The position numbers and the translations under genes were made by a program. A stretch of 16,837 nt of DNA from a bacterium (GTDB taxonomy: Bacteria; SZUA-79; Acidulodesulfobacterales; Acidulodesulfobacteraceae): contig JAJYYS010000018.1 in NCBI GenBank assembly GCA_021800745.1, positions 1 through 16,837 on the forward strand, given 5' to 3'. Under the pieces are notes generated by a model, which was given only the letters and a program-made list of their open reading frames with translations, was not told the DNA's origin and did no database searches. Shown here piece by piece: positions 1 to 6,384 of this stretch (position 1 is the first letter of the stretch; every line of letters begins with the position of its first letter).

Positions 1-323
1 AATTTTTCAAGATTTTTATTGAACTCTTGAAACCTTTTATTTGTAAGGCTTATTAAGGCGTTTAATTTTAAAAGAGATGTTTTAACCCTTTTTTTATCGT
101 TTTCCCGTGAAAAATAGACCACGTCTTGCGCCGAATCTATGGTTAGCCTTATACTATTAGAAAGTTTTATAGTCTCAAGCTGAATATTATTGTCCGCATT
201 CATATCGTTTTCCATTTTTAAAACAACAGAATTATAAATAATTGCGGAAATAACAATATACGCGGTCAAAATAACAATGCCGAATAAAAATGTTTTCGAT
301 TTGATTAACCTATAAAAATTCAT
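1..323 (-). CDS. membrane-anchored protein, N-terminal fragment (probable sensor/signalling protein)
   Basis: Partial gene: the frame is open for 107 codons from an ATG at 323-321 to the left edge with no stop. The protein begins MNFYRLIKSKTFLFG and has one hydrophobic segment at about residues 11-30, after a short basic cytoplasmic tail (positive-inside). The rest is a charged, probably helical, extracytoplasmic region. This layout is typical of the amino end of histidine kinases, chemoreceptors or diguanylate cyclases, but no catalytic domain is inside the window, so the function is unknown. An AGGA ribosome binding site lies about 8 nt before the ATG. A TTGACT-17-TATTTT promoter sits at 381-409. 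The GGDEF protein encoded at 2780-4750 begins in a similar way, but no close relationship is shown. Existence of the gene is likely; its family is a guess. Confidence 0.7.
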   Translation of the reverse strand, partial: MNFYRLIKSKTFLFGIVILTAYIVISAIIYNSVVLKMENDMNADNNIQLETIKLSNSIRLTIDSAQDVVYFSRENDKKRVKTSLLKLNALISLTNKRFQEFNKNLEK

Positions 324-380
324 CGCAAATTCCTATTAAAAGCCGATAAATAAATTAAAAGACAATGATTATGCTATCAC

Positions 381-409
381 AAAATAAAATAAAATATAGA
401 TATAGTCAA
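381..409 (-). promoter_or_regulatory. sigma-70-like promoter for the left-end membrane protein gene
   Basis: On the minus strand, TTGACT (409-404) is followed by a 17-nt spacer and TATTTT (386-381). The predicted start of transcription is near 374, giving a leader of about 50 nt before the ATG at 323. An inverted repeat, AGATAT-N9-ATATCT (398-418), spans the -35 hexamer and could be an operator. Confidence 0.5.
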
Positions 410-471
410 TACATATCTTTATGCTCTAATTTTTCGTAGGAGGTTCAAAGTTTATAAAAGAATATTAATTA

Positions 472-501
472 TTGACTTAAAATAGGACAATATAGTATTA
501 T
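472..501 (+). promoter_or_regulatory. promoter of the tRNA-Ala gene
   Basis: TTGACT (472-477) and TATTAT (496-501) are separated by 18 nt and lie about 25 nt upstream of the tRNA 5' end. This is a good match to a housekeeping-sigma promoter in the expected place. Confidence 0.6.
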
Positions 502-525
502 TATATCATAACGCAAAACGCAAAT

Positions 526-601
526 GGGGCTGTAGCTCAGTTGGCAGAGCGCTTGCATGGCATGCAAGAGGTCGTCGGTTCGACCCCGATCAGCTCCACC
601 A
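526..601 (+). tRNA. tRNA-Ala (anticodon GGC)
   Basis: A complete 76-nt cloverleaf can be folded by eye. The acceptor stem is GGGGCTG/CAGCTCC, with the G3-U70 pair that is the classical alanine identity element. The D stem is GCTC/GAGC. The anticodon stem is CTTGC/GCAAG with loop ATGGCAT, so the anticodon is GGC. The variable loop has five bases, and the T stem is GTCGG/CCGAT with loop TTCGACC. The 3' ACCA is encoded in the DNA (598-601). It decodes GCC and GCU codons. It appears to be a single-gene transcript with its own promoter. Confidence 0.97.
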
Positions 602-617
602 TTCAAAATCCCATATT

Positions 618-639
618 TATTGCAGTTCAGGATGCAATA
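618..639 (+). terminator. possible terminator hairpin after tRNA-Ala
   Basis: TATTGCA (618-624) and TGCAATA (633-639) form a perfect 7-bp stem with an 8-nt loop, 16 nt after the tRNA end. It is followed by CCTTTCTT rather than a clean T tract, so it would be a weak intrinsic terminator. Confidence 0.35.
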
Positions 640-733
640 CCTTTCTTGGCAATTATGTCTTTTTACGTCAAAATAAATAGTAAGTTAAATAACGATAATA
701 CGCCTTAAGATATTGAAATTTTAGCCTTGACTT

Positions 734-767
734 TGGGGAGTAGTTTAACATGGGGAACAGTTTAACG
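734..767. repeat. two tandem copies of a 17-nt sequence
   Basis: TGGGGAGTAGTTTAACA (734-750) is directly followed by TGGGGAACAGTTTAACG (751-767), with three differences. It lies just beyond the 3' end of the TetR gene. GAGTAG (738-743) and CTACTC (768-773) also flank most of it as an inverted pair. No function is known. Confidence 0.6.
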
Positions 768-793
768 CTACTCGTATGATTATTATAGTTGAA

Positions 794-1414
794 TCAGCAG
801 GCATAAAGCGACGAAATATATTTTTTCAGCAAATCGAAGCAATTTTTCAGCGTTTCTTTGCTCTGATTAGACTTTGACATCATTATGCAGCCCTCGAAGG
901 AGGCAATAATAAAATCGCTTATGGCGGGGATATTGCAATCTTTAGATATTATTCCTTTTTTTTGAGCTTTTTTAAAACCCGACTCTAAAAAGCCCCGCCA
1001 CAACGTTATTACGTCTTTTATATGGTTTGCGAGAACAGGGTCTTTGGCGGATATTTCTATTATTAAGTTCCCGAGCGGACAGCCCGTTTTAGACAATCTC
1101 TCGGCGCCGCTGTCAAATATCTTGTCTATAGTCGAACAGAGGGCTTCCAACGGGTCGCCGGACTTGTAAAAATTTCCCCAGACGGACTGGTAATGCGGCT
1201 TGATGACCTCTTCTATAACGGCGGCGGCTATGTCTTTTTTCGATTTAAAATAATAGTAAATACACCCTTTAGTCACGCCTATTTTAGATAGTATATCCTG
1301 AATGCCTGTATCCTCGTATCCTTTTTCGAGCATAAGCTCGAAGGCCGTGCTTACTATTTCTTTCCTGTAGCCGCATTTGCCGTTTTCCTTCTTTTTCTTT
1401 TTAGTCGCAGTCAT
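794..1414 (-). CDS. TetR/AcrR-family transcriptional regulator
   Basis: A 206-residue protein, the usual length for the family, predicted to be a homodimeric DNA-binding repressor whose C-terminal domain senses a small ligand. After a lysine-rich tail (KKKKK at residues 5-9), the helix-turn-helix spans about residues 38-58 with the familiar IGVTKGCIYYYFKSKKD. The C-terminal part contains GCPLGNLIIEISAKDP (about 111-126), a signature seen in the LmrA/YxaF-like branch. It lies 170 nt downstream of the nitroreductase gene on the same strand, so it may be a separate unit or the operon's own regulator. The AGGG before the ATG directly abuts it, too close for a normal ribosome binding site. A weak TTGAAT-17-TAACTT lies just upstream, so a very short or absent leader is possible. 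The ligand and targets cannot be read from the sequence. Confidence 0.92.
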   Translation of the reverse strand: MTATKKKKKENGKCGYRKEIVSTAFELMLEKGYEDTGIQDILSKIGVTKGCIYYYFKSKKDIAAAVIEEVIKPHYQSVWGNFYKSGDPLEALCSTIDKIFDSGAERLSKTGCPLGNLIIEISAKDPVLANHIKDVITLWRGFLESGFKKAQKKGIISKDCNIPAISDFIIASFEGCIMMSKSNQSKETLKNCFDLLKKYISSLYAC

Positions 1415-1584
1415 CCCTATAAGTTACATTTTTTCCAAAAAGAATTCAAGCCGCCTGAAAAACATTCCGACGACTTTTAAAATACCTGTATAATAGCTAT
1501 ATTCCTTTTGTTTCTTCACTATGTAAATTAAAAGCAGGCGGAGAGAGAAATTTATAATTCGTTTGCCGCTACAAGCTTATCTTC

Positions 1585-2181
1585 TTATTCGATAATTTTA
1601 ATTACTTCCTCGATGTCCGTTCTTGAAGACTTAGACTGCCTTTCGACAGGTTTTCCTATGGGAATTAACGCGACAAGATTGTCCGGGCTTTTTACGCCCA
1701 ATATTTTTTCTATTTCAGGCTTGGCGATTAACGGGCCGGTCATCCAACATGCCCCAAGTCCTTCATTGTGAACGACAAGCAAGATATGCGTTATAAAGCT
1801 GGAAACGCCCTGCAGTCCGGGGTTAACTATAAACTTTCTGTCGTAGCTTCTATTTGCATCCGCCTTCTCTATTACTGCATCGAGGGCTCCTATATAAGGT
1901 TTTTGAACGACCGCCAGCACAACCGGCGCTTCGTTAAAAAAAGCGTACACGCCCGGAGCGCTTTTGCCGGTTATTTTTTCATAGACCGTTTCGACCTCGT
2001 TTCTCATCCCGTCGAGAATGTCTTTATTTTTTATTATGTAAACAAACCAGTTTTGGGCATTGCCTCCGCTTGGCGAATTAATCGAAACTTCGATAATTTT
2101 TTTAATTTGATCTAAATCTAAGTCTTCCTGTTTAAATTTTCTAATGCTTTTTCTTGTTTTTACGGCCTCTATTATGTCCAT
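1585..2181 (-). CDS. nitroreductase-family FMN oxidoreductase
   Basis: A 198-residue protein of the FMN-dependent nitroreductase fold, which uses NAD(P)H to reduce nitro compounds, quinones, flavins or other substrates as a dimer in the cytoplasm. The FMN phosphate-binding start is clear (TRKSIRKF, residues 9-16). So are SPSGGNAQNW (36-45), GLGACWMTGP (141-150) and IPIGKP near the end, which belong to the flavin pocket. A GGAAGG ribosome binding site lies 11 nt before the ATG. The gene starts 44 nt after the DsrE-like gene and is probably cotranscribed with it from the promoter at 2654-2682. Members of this superfamily have very diverse substrates, so the specific reaction is not predicted. 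Confidence 0.93.
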   Translation of the reverse strand: MDIIEAVKTRKSIRKFKQEDLDLDQIKKIIEVSINSPSGGNAQNWFVYIIKNKDILDGMRNEVETVYEKITGKSAPGVYAFFNEAPVVLAVVQKPYIGALDAVIEKADANRSYDRKFIVNPGLQGVSSFITHILLVVHNEGLGACWMTGPLIAKPEIEKILGVKSPDNLVALIPIGKPVERQSKSSRTDIEEVIKIIE

Positions 2182-2225
2182 TTTAATTTTAACCTTCCGC
2201 TAAAATAATTGTTTTATAATTTATT

Positions 2226-2576
2226 TTAAAACATCATCGGCTGGTAGCCCTCTCCCATTAATTCGGCAATTCTCTGCCCGACATGAACCAACTCCATTTT
2301 TTTTTCTTGAAGAGCTTTCGATACGCCGAAGCCGTCCGCTATAAAAACGCACGCCTGCGGCATTATATTGTTTTTAAGAACCTCGTCGTAGGCGTCAAGA
2401 ATATCCTTGTCATCTGTTTTTGCGATAAAATCCTCGCTTGGACCGAAAAATAATAGTTTTACGTCCTCGAATGCGCCGCTGTTTTTTGTCCTCCATGCTA
2501 AAGTAAGTCCAAGTCTTACTTTAATCGGACTGTCCACCCCCGATAATATAATAATCAACGCCTTTGCCTTTGACAT
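2226..2576 (-). CDS. DsrE/DsrF-like sulfur-relay family protein
   Basis: A 116-residue soluble protein with the DsrE-fold pattern: a hydrophobic first strand (KALIIILSG), a helix with LGLTLAWRTKNSG, a second strand (VKLLFFGPSE), and a C-terminal half carrying QACVFIADGFG and a methionine-rich end. The only cysteine is C76, in the region where active family members carry their sulfane-sulfur-binding cysteine. Sulfur-carrier chemistry is therefore possible but not proven. The start is set by a strong AAGGAGG site 5 nt before the ATG. The gene is first in a transcript with the nitroreductase gene behind it, suggesting a redox or sulfur-related pair. Many DsrE-like proteins outside the dsr operon have no assigned role. 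Confidence 0.8.
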   Translation of the reverse strand: MSKAKALIIILSGVDSPIKVRLGLTLAWRTKNSGAFEDVKLLFFGPSEDFIAKTDDKDILDAYDEVLKNNIMPQACVFIADGFGVSKALQEKKMELVHVGQRIAELMGEGYQPMMF

Positions 2577-2621
2577 AACTGCCTCCTTAGAAATTAAGTT
2601 TGTTAAGGTTTCTGAACGAAA

Positions 2622-2636
2622 TTATTCATTGAATAA
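2622..2636. promoter_or_regulatory. palindrome in the DsrE-gene leader, candidate operator
   Basis: TTATTCA-T-TGAATAA is a perfect inverted repeat with a one-base centre. It lies about 10-25 nt downstream of the predicted transcription start of the DsrE-nitroreductase transcript. That position is compatible with a repressor site; the downstream TetR regulator is one candidate partner. Confidence 0.4.
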
Positions 2637-2653
2637 CATACCGACTGGTTTGT

Positions 2654-2682
2654 ATTTTATCGCCTGCAAAAAATTTTGTCAA
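2654..2682 (-). promoter_or_regulatory. near-consensus sigma-70 promoter for the DsrE-nitroreductase operon
   Basis: On the minus strand, TTGACA (2682-2677), a 17-nt spacer and TAAAAT (2659-2654) match the consensus at eleven of twelve positions. The predicted start is near 2647, leaving a leader of about 70 nt before the DsrE ATG. Confidence 0.75.
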
Positions 2683-2730
2683 GTTATTTTTTATAATTTT
2701 ATACTTTTAAGCCTTGGAGTAAATAAATCT

Positions 2731-2754
2731 GACACCTTTATTGACACCTTTATT
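2731..2754. repeat. two perfect tandem copies of a 12-nt sequence
   Basis: GACACCTTTATT occurs twice back to back, about 50 nt upstream of the -35 box of the DsrE-operon promoter and 26 nt past the stop of the GGDEF gene. It could be an activator site or a replication-slippage scar. Confidence 0.6.
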
Positions 2755-2779
2755 CTGCGTTATAAATCCCGTCTTTCTT

Positions 2780-4750
2780 TTATTCCGCGCTTTCCACCCT
2801 GTTTCTGCCGTTTTCTTTCGCTTTATATAAGGCATTGTCCGCCCTTTTTATTATTATATCCGCCGTATCGCCGCTCTTGCATGCTGTTACTCCGAAACTG
2901 CATTTAACGTTTATTTTTAAGGGAAAACCGTGGGTTTCTATCGTCAACCTTAATTTTTCGGCAAGTTCGACCGCGCCGCCGACGCTGATATTATTCGATA
3001 TTATCATAAATTCTTCCCCGCCGAACCTTGCAAAAAAATCGTCTTTTCTTATATTCTCTTTGATTAAAGACGCAAGCTCGAAAAGAACTGCATCCCCCGC
3101 CTGATGTCCAAAGGTATCGTTAATTTCCTTAAAATGGTCTATATCGAGCATTATCAATGAAAACTTAAGATTTTTAAGCAGCGTATTGCTTAAATAATAT
3201 TCCAGCTTTGCATCGAACGACCTTCTGTTAGGAATATCGGTTAAACCGTCAACCTCAGAAAGCTCTTTAAACGCGTCTTTTTCTTTTAATAATTTAAGTT
3301 CGTTGACGACCCTGTCGCTTACGTCGGCAATAATAACGAGACCGGTCCATGCATTTTCAAAAAATATCGTGGTCGAAACGATTTCCCCCCAGAACGTTTC
3401 GCCGCTTTTTTTCTTTACTTTTAAAGTATATTTCGATTCAAACTGCTCGCCGCCAAGCCTTCTTTTAATATTTTCCGATAAAAGAAATTTCTCTTCTTCT
3501 CTTACTTCTGCCAAGTCCAACGGACTCAACTCTTTGATAGTTTCTTCGTTATAGCCGAGTATTTTAAAGCCGAAAGGGTTCATATAAACAATTTTTTCGC
3601 GGTACAAATATATTATCGAAGGAATATTCTCGCTCAATATTTTAAAGAATTCGACGGATTTTTTTAACGCATTTTCATAATTTATTTTTTCCGTTATATC
3701 TTGAATGGAATCAATCAGATATTCTTTACCATCTACCTCTATCGGCGCAATAATAAGCTCCACCCTTCTTACTTCATCGTTTTTTAATTTGTGGTTTATA
3801 ATCCTCACCGTGGGATTTTCTGCCCCCCTGTTATACACTTCTAACCTGAATTTTCTGTGTTCTTCTTTATCTTTGAGAGCTATATCCGCAATATTCATAT
3901 CCGTCAGCTCTTTTCTTGTGTATCCGTAAAACTTTTCGGCGGCTTTATTTGCATCTATAATTTTGCCGGTATTTATATTTATTAATAAATGTATGACCGG
4001 GCTGTTATTAAACATTGTTTTAAATCTCTGTTCGCTTTTCCTGATTTCGCCAAAAAATTTATTTAAATAGTATATGGTCAGAATGGCAAAAAAAATAATA
4101 GCCAATGTTCCAAAAATAAACGTAAATGCGGCAAGGCGGACTAAATATACAAAACCGGCCGATATTTTTCGTATAAATGAATATGTGGGCAAAATAGACT
4201 TATCTAAAGAATATTCAAGGAACATTTTGTCCGACAATTTTAAAGACACGAAAGCGTTATATTTAATAAATCTTTTAATTATCGGCTTGGAAACGTATTC
4301 CCAGTGATAATAAGATTTTTTAACGAATGTCGAAAAATATTCGACGTTAGAAAAAGACGCTTTTTTTAAGCCGGTAGAAGGTTTAATGTGCAGTAGGGTA
4401 AATAAATTTTTATAATCCCCGTCGGTCTTATTTATAATAAGGGATAATTTTTTAAAATATTTTCTTATATCATTTTTATAATGAACGGGTTTATAGGTTT
4501 CGTAAAAAACTATCCTTTTCATTAAAAACCCAATTTTGGCAATATCGTCGTTTATTATAGATACGCGTAAAATGACGCTTGAATTCCTGCTTATATAATT
4601 TTTTAAAGGTATAAACGTCCTGTCGAAAGTTACGGCAGCTATTATTATCCATAAAATTATAGCAGCTATTCCTGCAATTATTACAGTTTTATTATTGTTT
4701 ATTAATTTATTCATTAATGGCGATATATATTTCTCGCTCGCACCAAGCAA
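2780..4750 (-). CDS. membrane-bound PAS-PAS-GGDEF diguanylate cyclase
   Basis: A 656-residue sensor that should make cyclic di-GMP from two GTP at the inner membrane. Residues 1-22 are cytoplasmic, with a transmembrane helix at about 23-41. A helical periplasmic sensor region follows to about 200, then a second membrane helix at about 203-229. Two PAS domains follow at about 240-355 and 365-485. The GGDEF domain (about 490-650) has DGLTDIPNRR at 501-510 and an intact GGEEF active site at 577-581. RxxD (R568-D571) lies five residues before it, the canonical product-inhibition I-site. No EAL domain is present. The longest frame starts at a TTG (4750) with a GGGA placed too close to it. An ATG at 4714 (MNKLINNN) is at least as likely and removes 12 residues. 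It starts 9 nt after the ribonuclease gene and is surely in the same operon. The signal sensed is unknown. Confidence 0.93.
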   Translation of the reverse strand: MLGASEKYISPLMNKLINNNKTVIIAGIAAIILWIIIAAVTFDRTFIPLKNYISRNSSVILRVSIINDDIAKIGFLMKRIVFYETYKPVHYKNDIRKYFKKLSLIINKTDGDYKNLFTLLHIKPSTGLKKASFSNVEYFSTFVKKSYYHWEYVSKPIIKRFIKYNAFVSLKLSDKMFLEYSLDKSILPTYSFIRKISAGFVYLVRLAAFTFIFGTLAIIFFAILTIYYLNKFFGEIRKSEQRFKTMFNNSPVIHLLININTGKIIDANKAAEKFYGYTRKELTDMNIADIALKDKEEHRKFRLEVYNRGAENPTVRIINHKLKNDEVRRVELIIAPIEVDGKEYLIDSIQDITEKINYENALKKSVEFFKILSENIPSIIYLYREKIVYMNPFGFKILGYNEETIKELSPLDLAEVREEEKFLLSENIKRRLGGEQFESKYTLKVKKKSGETFWGEIVSTTIFFENAWTGLVIIADVSDRVVNELKLLKEKDAFKELSEVDGLTDIPNRRSFDAKLEYYLSNTLLKNLKFSLIMLDIDHFKEINDTFGHQAGDAVLFELASLIKENIRKDDFFARFGGEEFMIISNNISVGGAVELAEKLRLTIETHGFPLKINVKCSFGVTACKSGDTADIIIKRADNALYKAKENGRNRVESAE

Positions 4751-4759
4751 TCCCGTCAG

Positions 4760-6136
4760 TTAAAAATTTATTTCTTCTCCGTAACCGGGGATATAAACGC
4801 TAAACCCTCTTTCTTCTAATTTGCCTTTATAAATATTCATAACGTCTTCATCTCCGTGTATAAGGCATACTTTTTCAGGCTTGAACTTTAAGGCGGTGAG
4901 CCATTCCATAAGTTCATTCTTGTCCGCGTGCGACGAAAAGCCGTTTATGGTATAAATTTGAGCGTTGACTTCAAAATTTTCGCCCAAAATATACACTTTC
5001 TTTTCTTTTTCGACGATTTTTCTTCCGAGCGTCCCTTTTGCCTGATATCCGACAAATATTACGGCATTTTCTTTTTTCCATATATTATGTTTGAGGTGAT
5101 GCAGAATTCTGCCGCCGTGAAGCATGCCGCTTCCCGCAATTATAATAGCCCTTTCCGATACTTTATTGATATTTTTAGACTCTTCCATATCTTTTACGAT
5201 ACTTAAATACGGAAAATCGAACGGGTCGCCTTTTTTAAAAAGCGGAATATTGTCTTCCTTAAAATAGGCAAAATTTTGGACAAATATATTAGTAACGTTT
5301 AAGGCAAGAGGGGAATCCAAAAAAACCCTGCATTTAGGCAGGAGCCCCTGCTCGTAAAATTCCCTAAGCATATAAAGTATATCCTGCGCTCTTTCCGTAG
5401 CATAGCTTGGAATTAAAACATTGCCGTTATTTTTAAACGTTTCCGTTATAGCCGCCAGAAATTCTTCTTTAGATTCTTTAAAACTTCTGTGATTTCTGTC
5501 GCCATACGTCGTTTCGGTATATACTATATCCGCCTCGTCGGGATATTCGAAATTTCTCACAATCGGTTTTTCTTTGTTTCCAAGGTCGCCCGAAAATATT
5601 GCCGATTTGCCGTTTTTATTTATCTTTACGAAAGAAGAGCCTAAAATATGTCCTGCGTCGTGCGCTTCTACGACAAAGCCGTTTTTTAATTCATGGGGTT
5701 TTCCGTATTCCAAGACCGGGTCGAAATAATCGAAAGAATCCAGTACGTCCGATTCGTCATATAAAAGGCTGGGCTTTTTTTCGTTTCTCCTTAAAGATTT
5801 TTTCAATTCGTATCTATAATTTTCGGACATTATCTTTCCGGTGTCTAAAAGTAAAACCTTGGCAAGCTGGTAAGTCGGCTTTGTGCATAGAATCCTACCC
5901 CTGAATCCGTTTTTTATCAAAAACGGGATTCTGCCGCAATGGTCGATATGGGCGTGGGTCAGGATTAAATAATCTATATTTTTAGGGTCAAAATCTAGCC
6001 TGTAATTTCTGCCTTCAAATTCCCTTTCCTGAAACAAGCCGAAATCCACCATTACGCTCGAACCGTCTTTTTCGTCCATTAACAGGTGGCAGCTTCCCGT
6101 AACGTTTTTTGCCGCTCCGAAAGATTTAACTATCAT
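4760..6136 (-). CDS. MBL-fold beta-CASP ribonuclease
   Basis: A 458-residue cytoplasmic zinc-dependent nuclease of the RNA-specific metallo-beta-lactamase group, related to CPSF73 and bacterial/archaeal beta-CASP RNases. All expected motifs are visible: the start MIVKSFGAAKNVTGSCHLL, motif 2 HAHIDH (61-66), H163 in GHILGSS, D184 in SGDLG, TETTYGDR at 207-214, the beta-CASP region PSYATERAQD (243-252), H403 in SSHADKNE and H428 in HGDED. The active site is therefore complete and the length is standard. Family members cut or trim RNA; the substrate here is unknown. A strong GGAGGGGG site precedes the ATG. Transcription probably starts at the minus-strand half of the promoter at 6376-6404. That would give a leader of over 200 nt that includes the inverted-repeat element at 6171-6334. 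The diguanylate cyclase gene follows 9 nt downstream. Confidence 0.95.
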   Translation of the reverse strand: MIVKSFGAAKNVTGSCHLLMDEKDGSSVMVDFGLFQEREFEGRNYRLDFDPKNIDYLILTHAHIDHCGRIPFLIKNGFRGRILCTKPTYQLAKVLLLDTGKIMSENYRYELKKSLRRNEKKPSLLYDESDVLDSFDYFDPVLEYGKPHELKNGFVVEAHDAGHILGSSFVKINKNGKSAIFSGDLGNKEKPIVRNFEYPDEADIVYTETTYGDRNHRSFKESKEEFLAAITETFKNNGNVLIPSYATERAQDILYMLREFYEQGLLPKCRVFLDSPLALNVTNIFVQNFAYFKEDNIPLFKKGDPFDFPYLSIVKDMEESKNINKVSERAIIIAGSGMLHGGRILHHLKHNIWKKENAVIFVGYQAKGTLGRKIVEKEKKVYILGENFEVNAQIYTINGFSSHADKNELMEWLTALKFKPEKVCLIHGDEDVMNIYKGKLEERGFSVYIPGYGEEINF

Positions 6137-6221
6137 TTATCCCCCTCCCCCATTGAATTTTTCGTTAATTCCTTAATCCTGCATTAGAAAATATTTAGAT
6201 GTTTCTTTTATATGTAAATTC

Positions 6222-6247
6222 TGGATTCCTGCTTTCGCAGGAATGAC
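6222..6247 (+). repeat. REP/dRS3-like palindromic repeat, copy 1
   Basis: This 26-nt unit begins TGGATTCC and ends with GGAATGAC. It contains a perfect hairpin, ATTCCTGC-TTTC-GCAGGAAT. The same consensus, with GGAATGAC and GGATTCC ends, is widespread as short palindromic repeats in proteobacteria (established knowledge). Copy 2 lies inverted at 6280-6305. Confidence 0.6.
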
Positions 6248-6279
6248 ACCCTTTGGGTTAAAACCTCAATTCCCGAATA

Positions 6280-6305
6280 GTCATTCCTGCGAAAGCGGTA
6301 ATCCA
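6280..6305 (-). repeat. REP/dRS3-like palindromic repeat, copy 2 (inverted)
   Basis: Read on the minus strand, this is the same 26-nt unit as copy 1 with two substitutions (TGGATTACCGC instead of TGGATTCCTGC). Its own hairpin is weakened to one mismatch and one G-U pair. Together the two copies can pair into a stem of about 26 bp. Confidence 0.6.
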
Positions 6306-6338
6306 AAAAATAAATTTCTAATGCAGGATTAAGGTAAT

Positions 6339-6367
6339 TTGCATAATTAGACCACATTATATATAAT
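6339..6367 (+). promoter_or_regulatory. promoter for the DUF167-TolC-adaptor-RND operon
   Basis: TTGCAT (6339-6344), a 17-nt spacer and a perfect TATAAT (6362-6367) are followed by a start near 6374 and a leader of about 25 nt. The -35 hexamer abuts the right end of the MITE-like element and overlaps its flanking TAATT. The -10 is inside the perfect palindrome at 6359-6384. Confidence 0.7.
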
Positions 6368-6384
6368 AATGCATTATTATATAT
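6359..6384. promoter_or_regulatory. 26-nt perfect palindrome carrying both -10 boxes
   Basis: The sequence is self-complementary over 13 + 13 bases, centred on TGCA at 6370-6373. It contains only A and T except for the central GC. Each arm holds TATAAT on one strand. It is a candidate operator that would control both directions, or simply the core of a symmetric divergent promoter. Confidence 0.65.

Larger units (their letters stand above)
6171..6334. mobile_element. MITE-like element with 20-bp perfect terminal inverted repeats
   Basis: CCTTAATCCTGCATTAGAAA (6171-6190) is repeated in perfect inverse at 6315-6334. The pair is flanked by a 5-bp direct repeat TAATT (6166-6170 and 6335-6339), consistent with a target-site duplication, although AT richness makes chance possible. 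The 164-bp unit encodes no protein. Inside lies a second inverted pair of 26 nt (6222-6247 and 6280-6305). This matches the general form of a non-autonomous miniature transposable element. A structured intergenic repeat of REP or dRS3 type is the alternative. It sits between divergent genes. Confidence 0.6.

Noticed and set aside
436..443. AGGAGG-like ribosome binding sequence on the plus strand
   Set aside because: No ATG, GTG or TTG follows at a workable distance; the sequence leads into the tRNA promoter.
794..1414. TetR protein as the regulator of the RND efflux operon
   Set aside because: It lies 5 kb away next to a nitroreductase gene, and nothing in the sequence links it to the pump promoter.
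1451..1541. CCGCCTG (1451-1457) and CAGGCGG (1535-1541) as an inverted pair upstream of the TetR gene, considered as an operator pair
   Set aside because: A 7-bp match 77 nt apart is about what chance gives in a region of this size.
2407..2907. 166-codon plus-strand open frame across the DsrE gene and the intergenic region
   Set aside because: It is antisense to the DsrE gene, its promoter and the end of the GGDEF gene, all of which have strong independent support.
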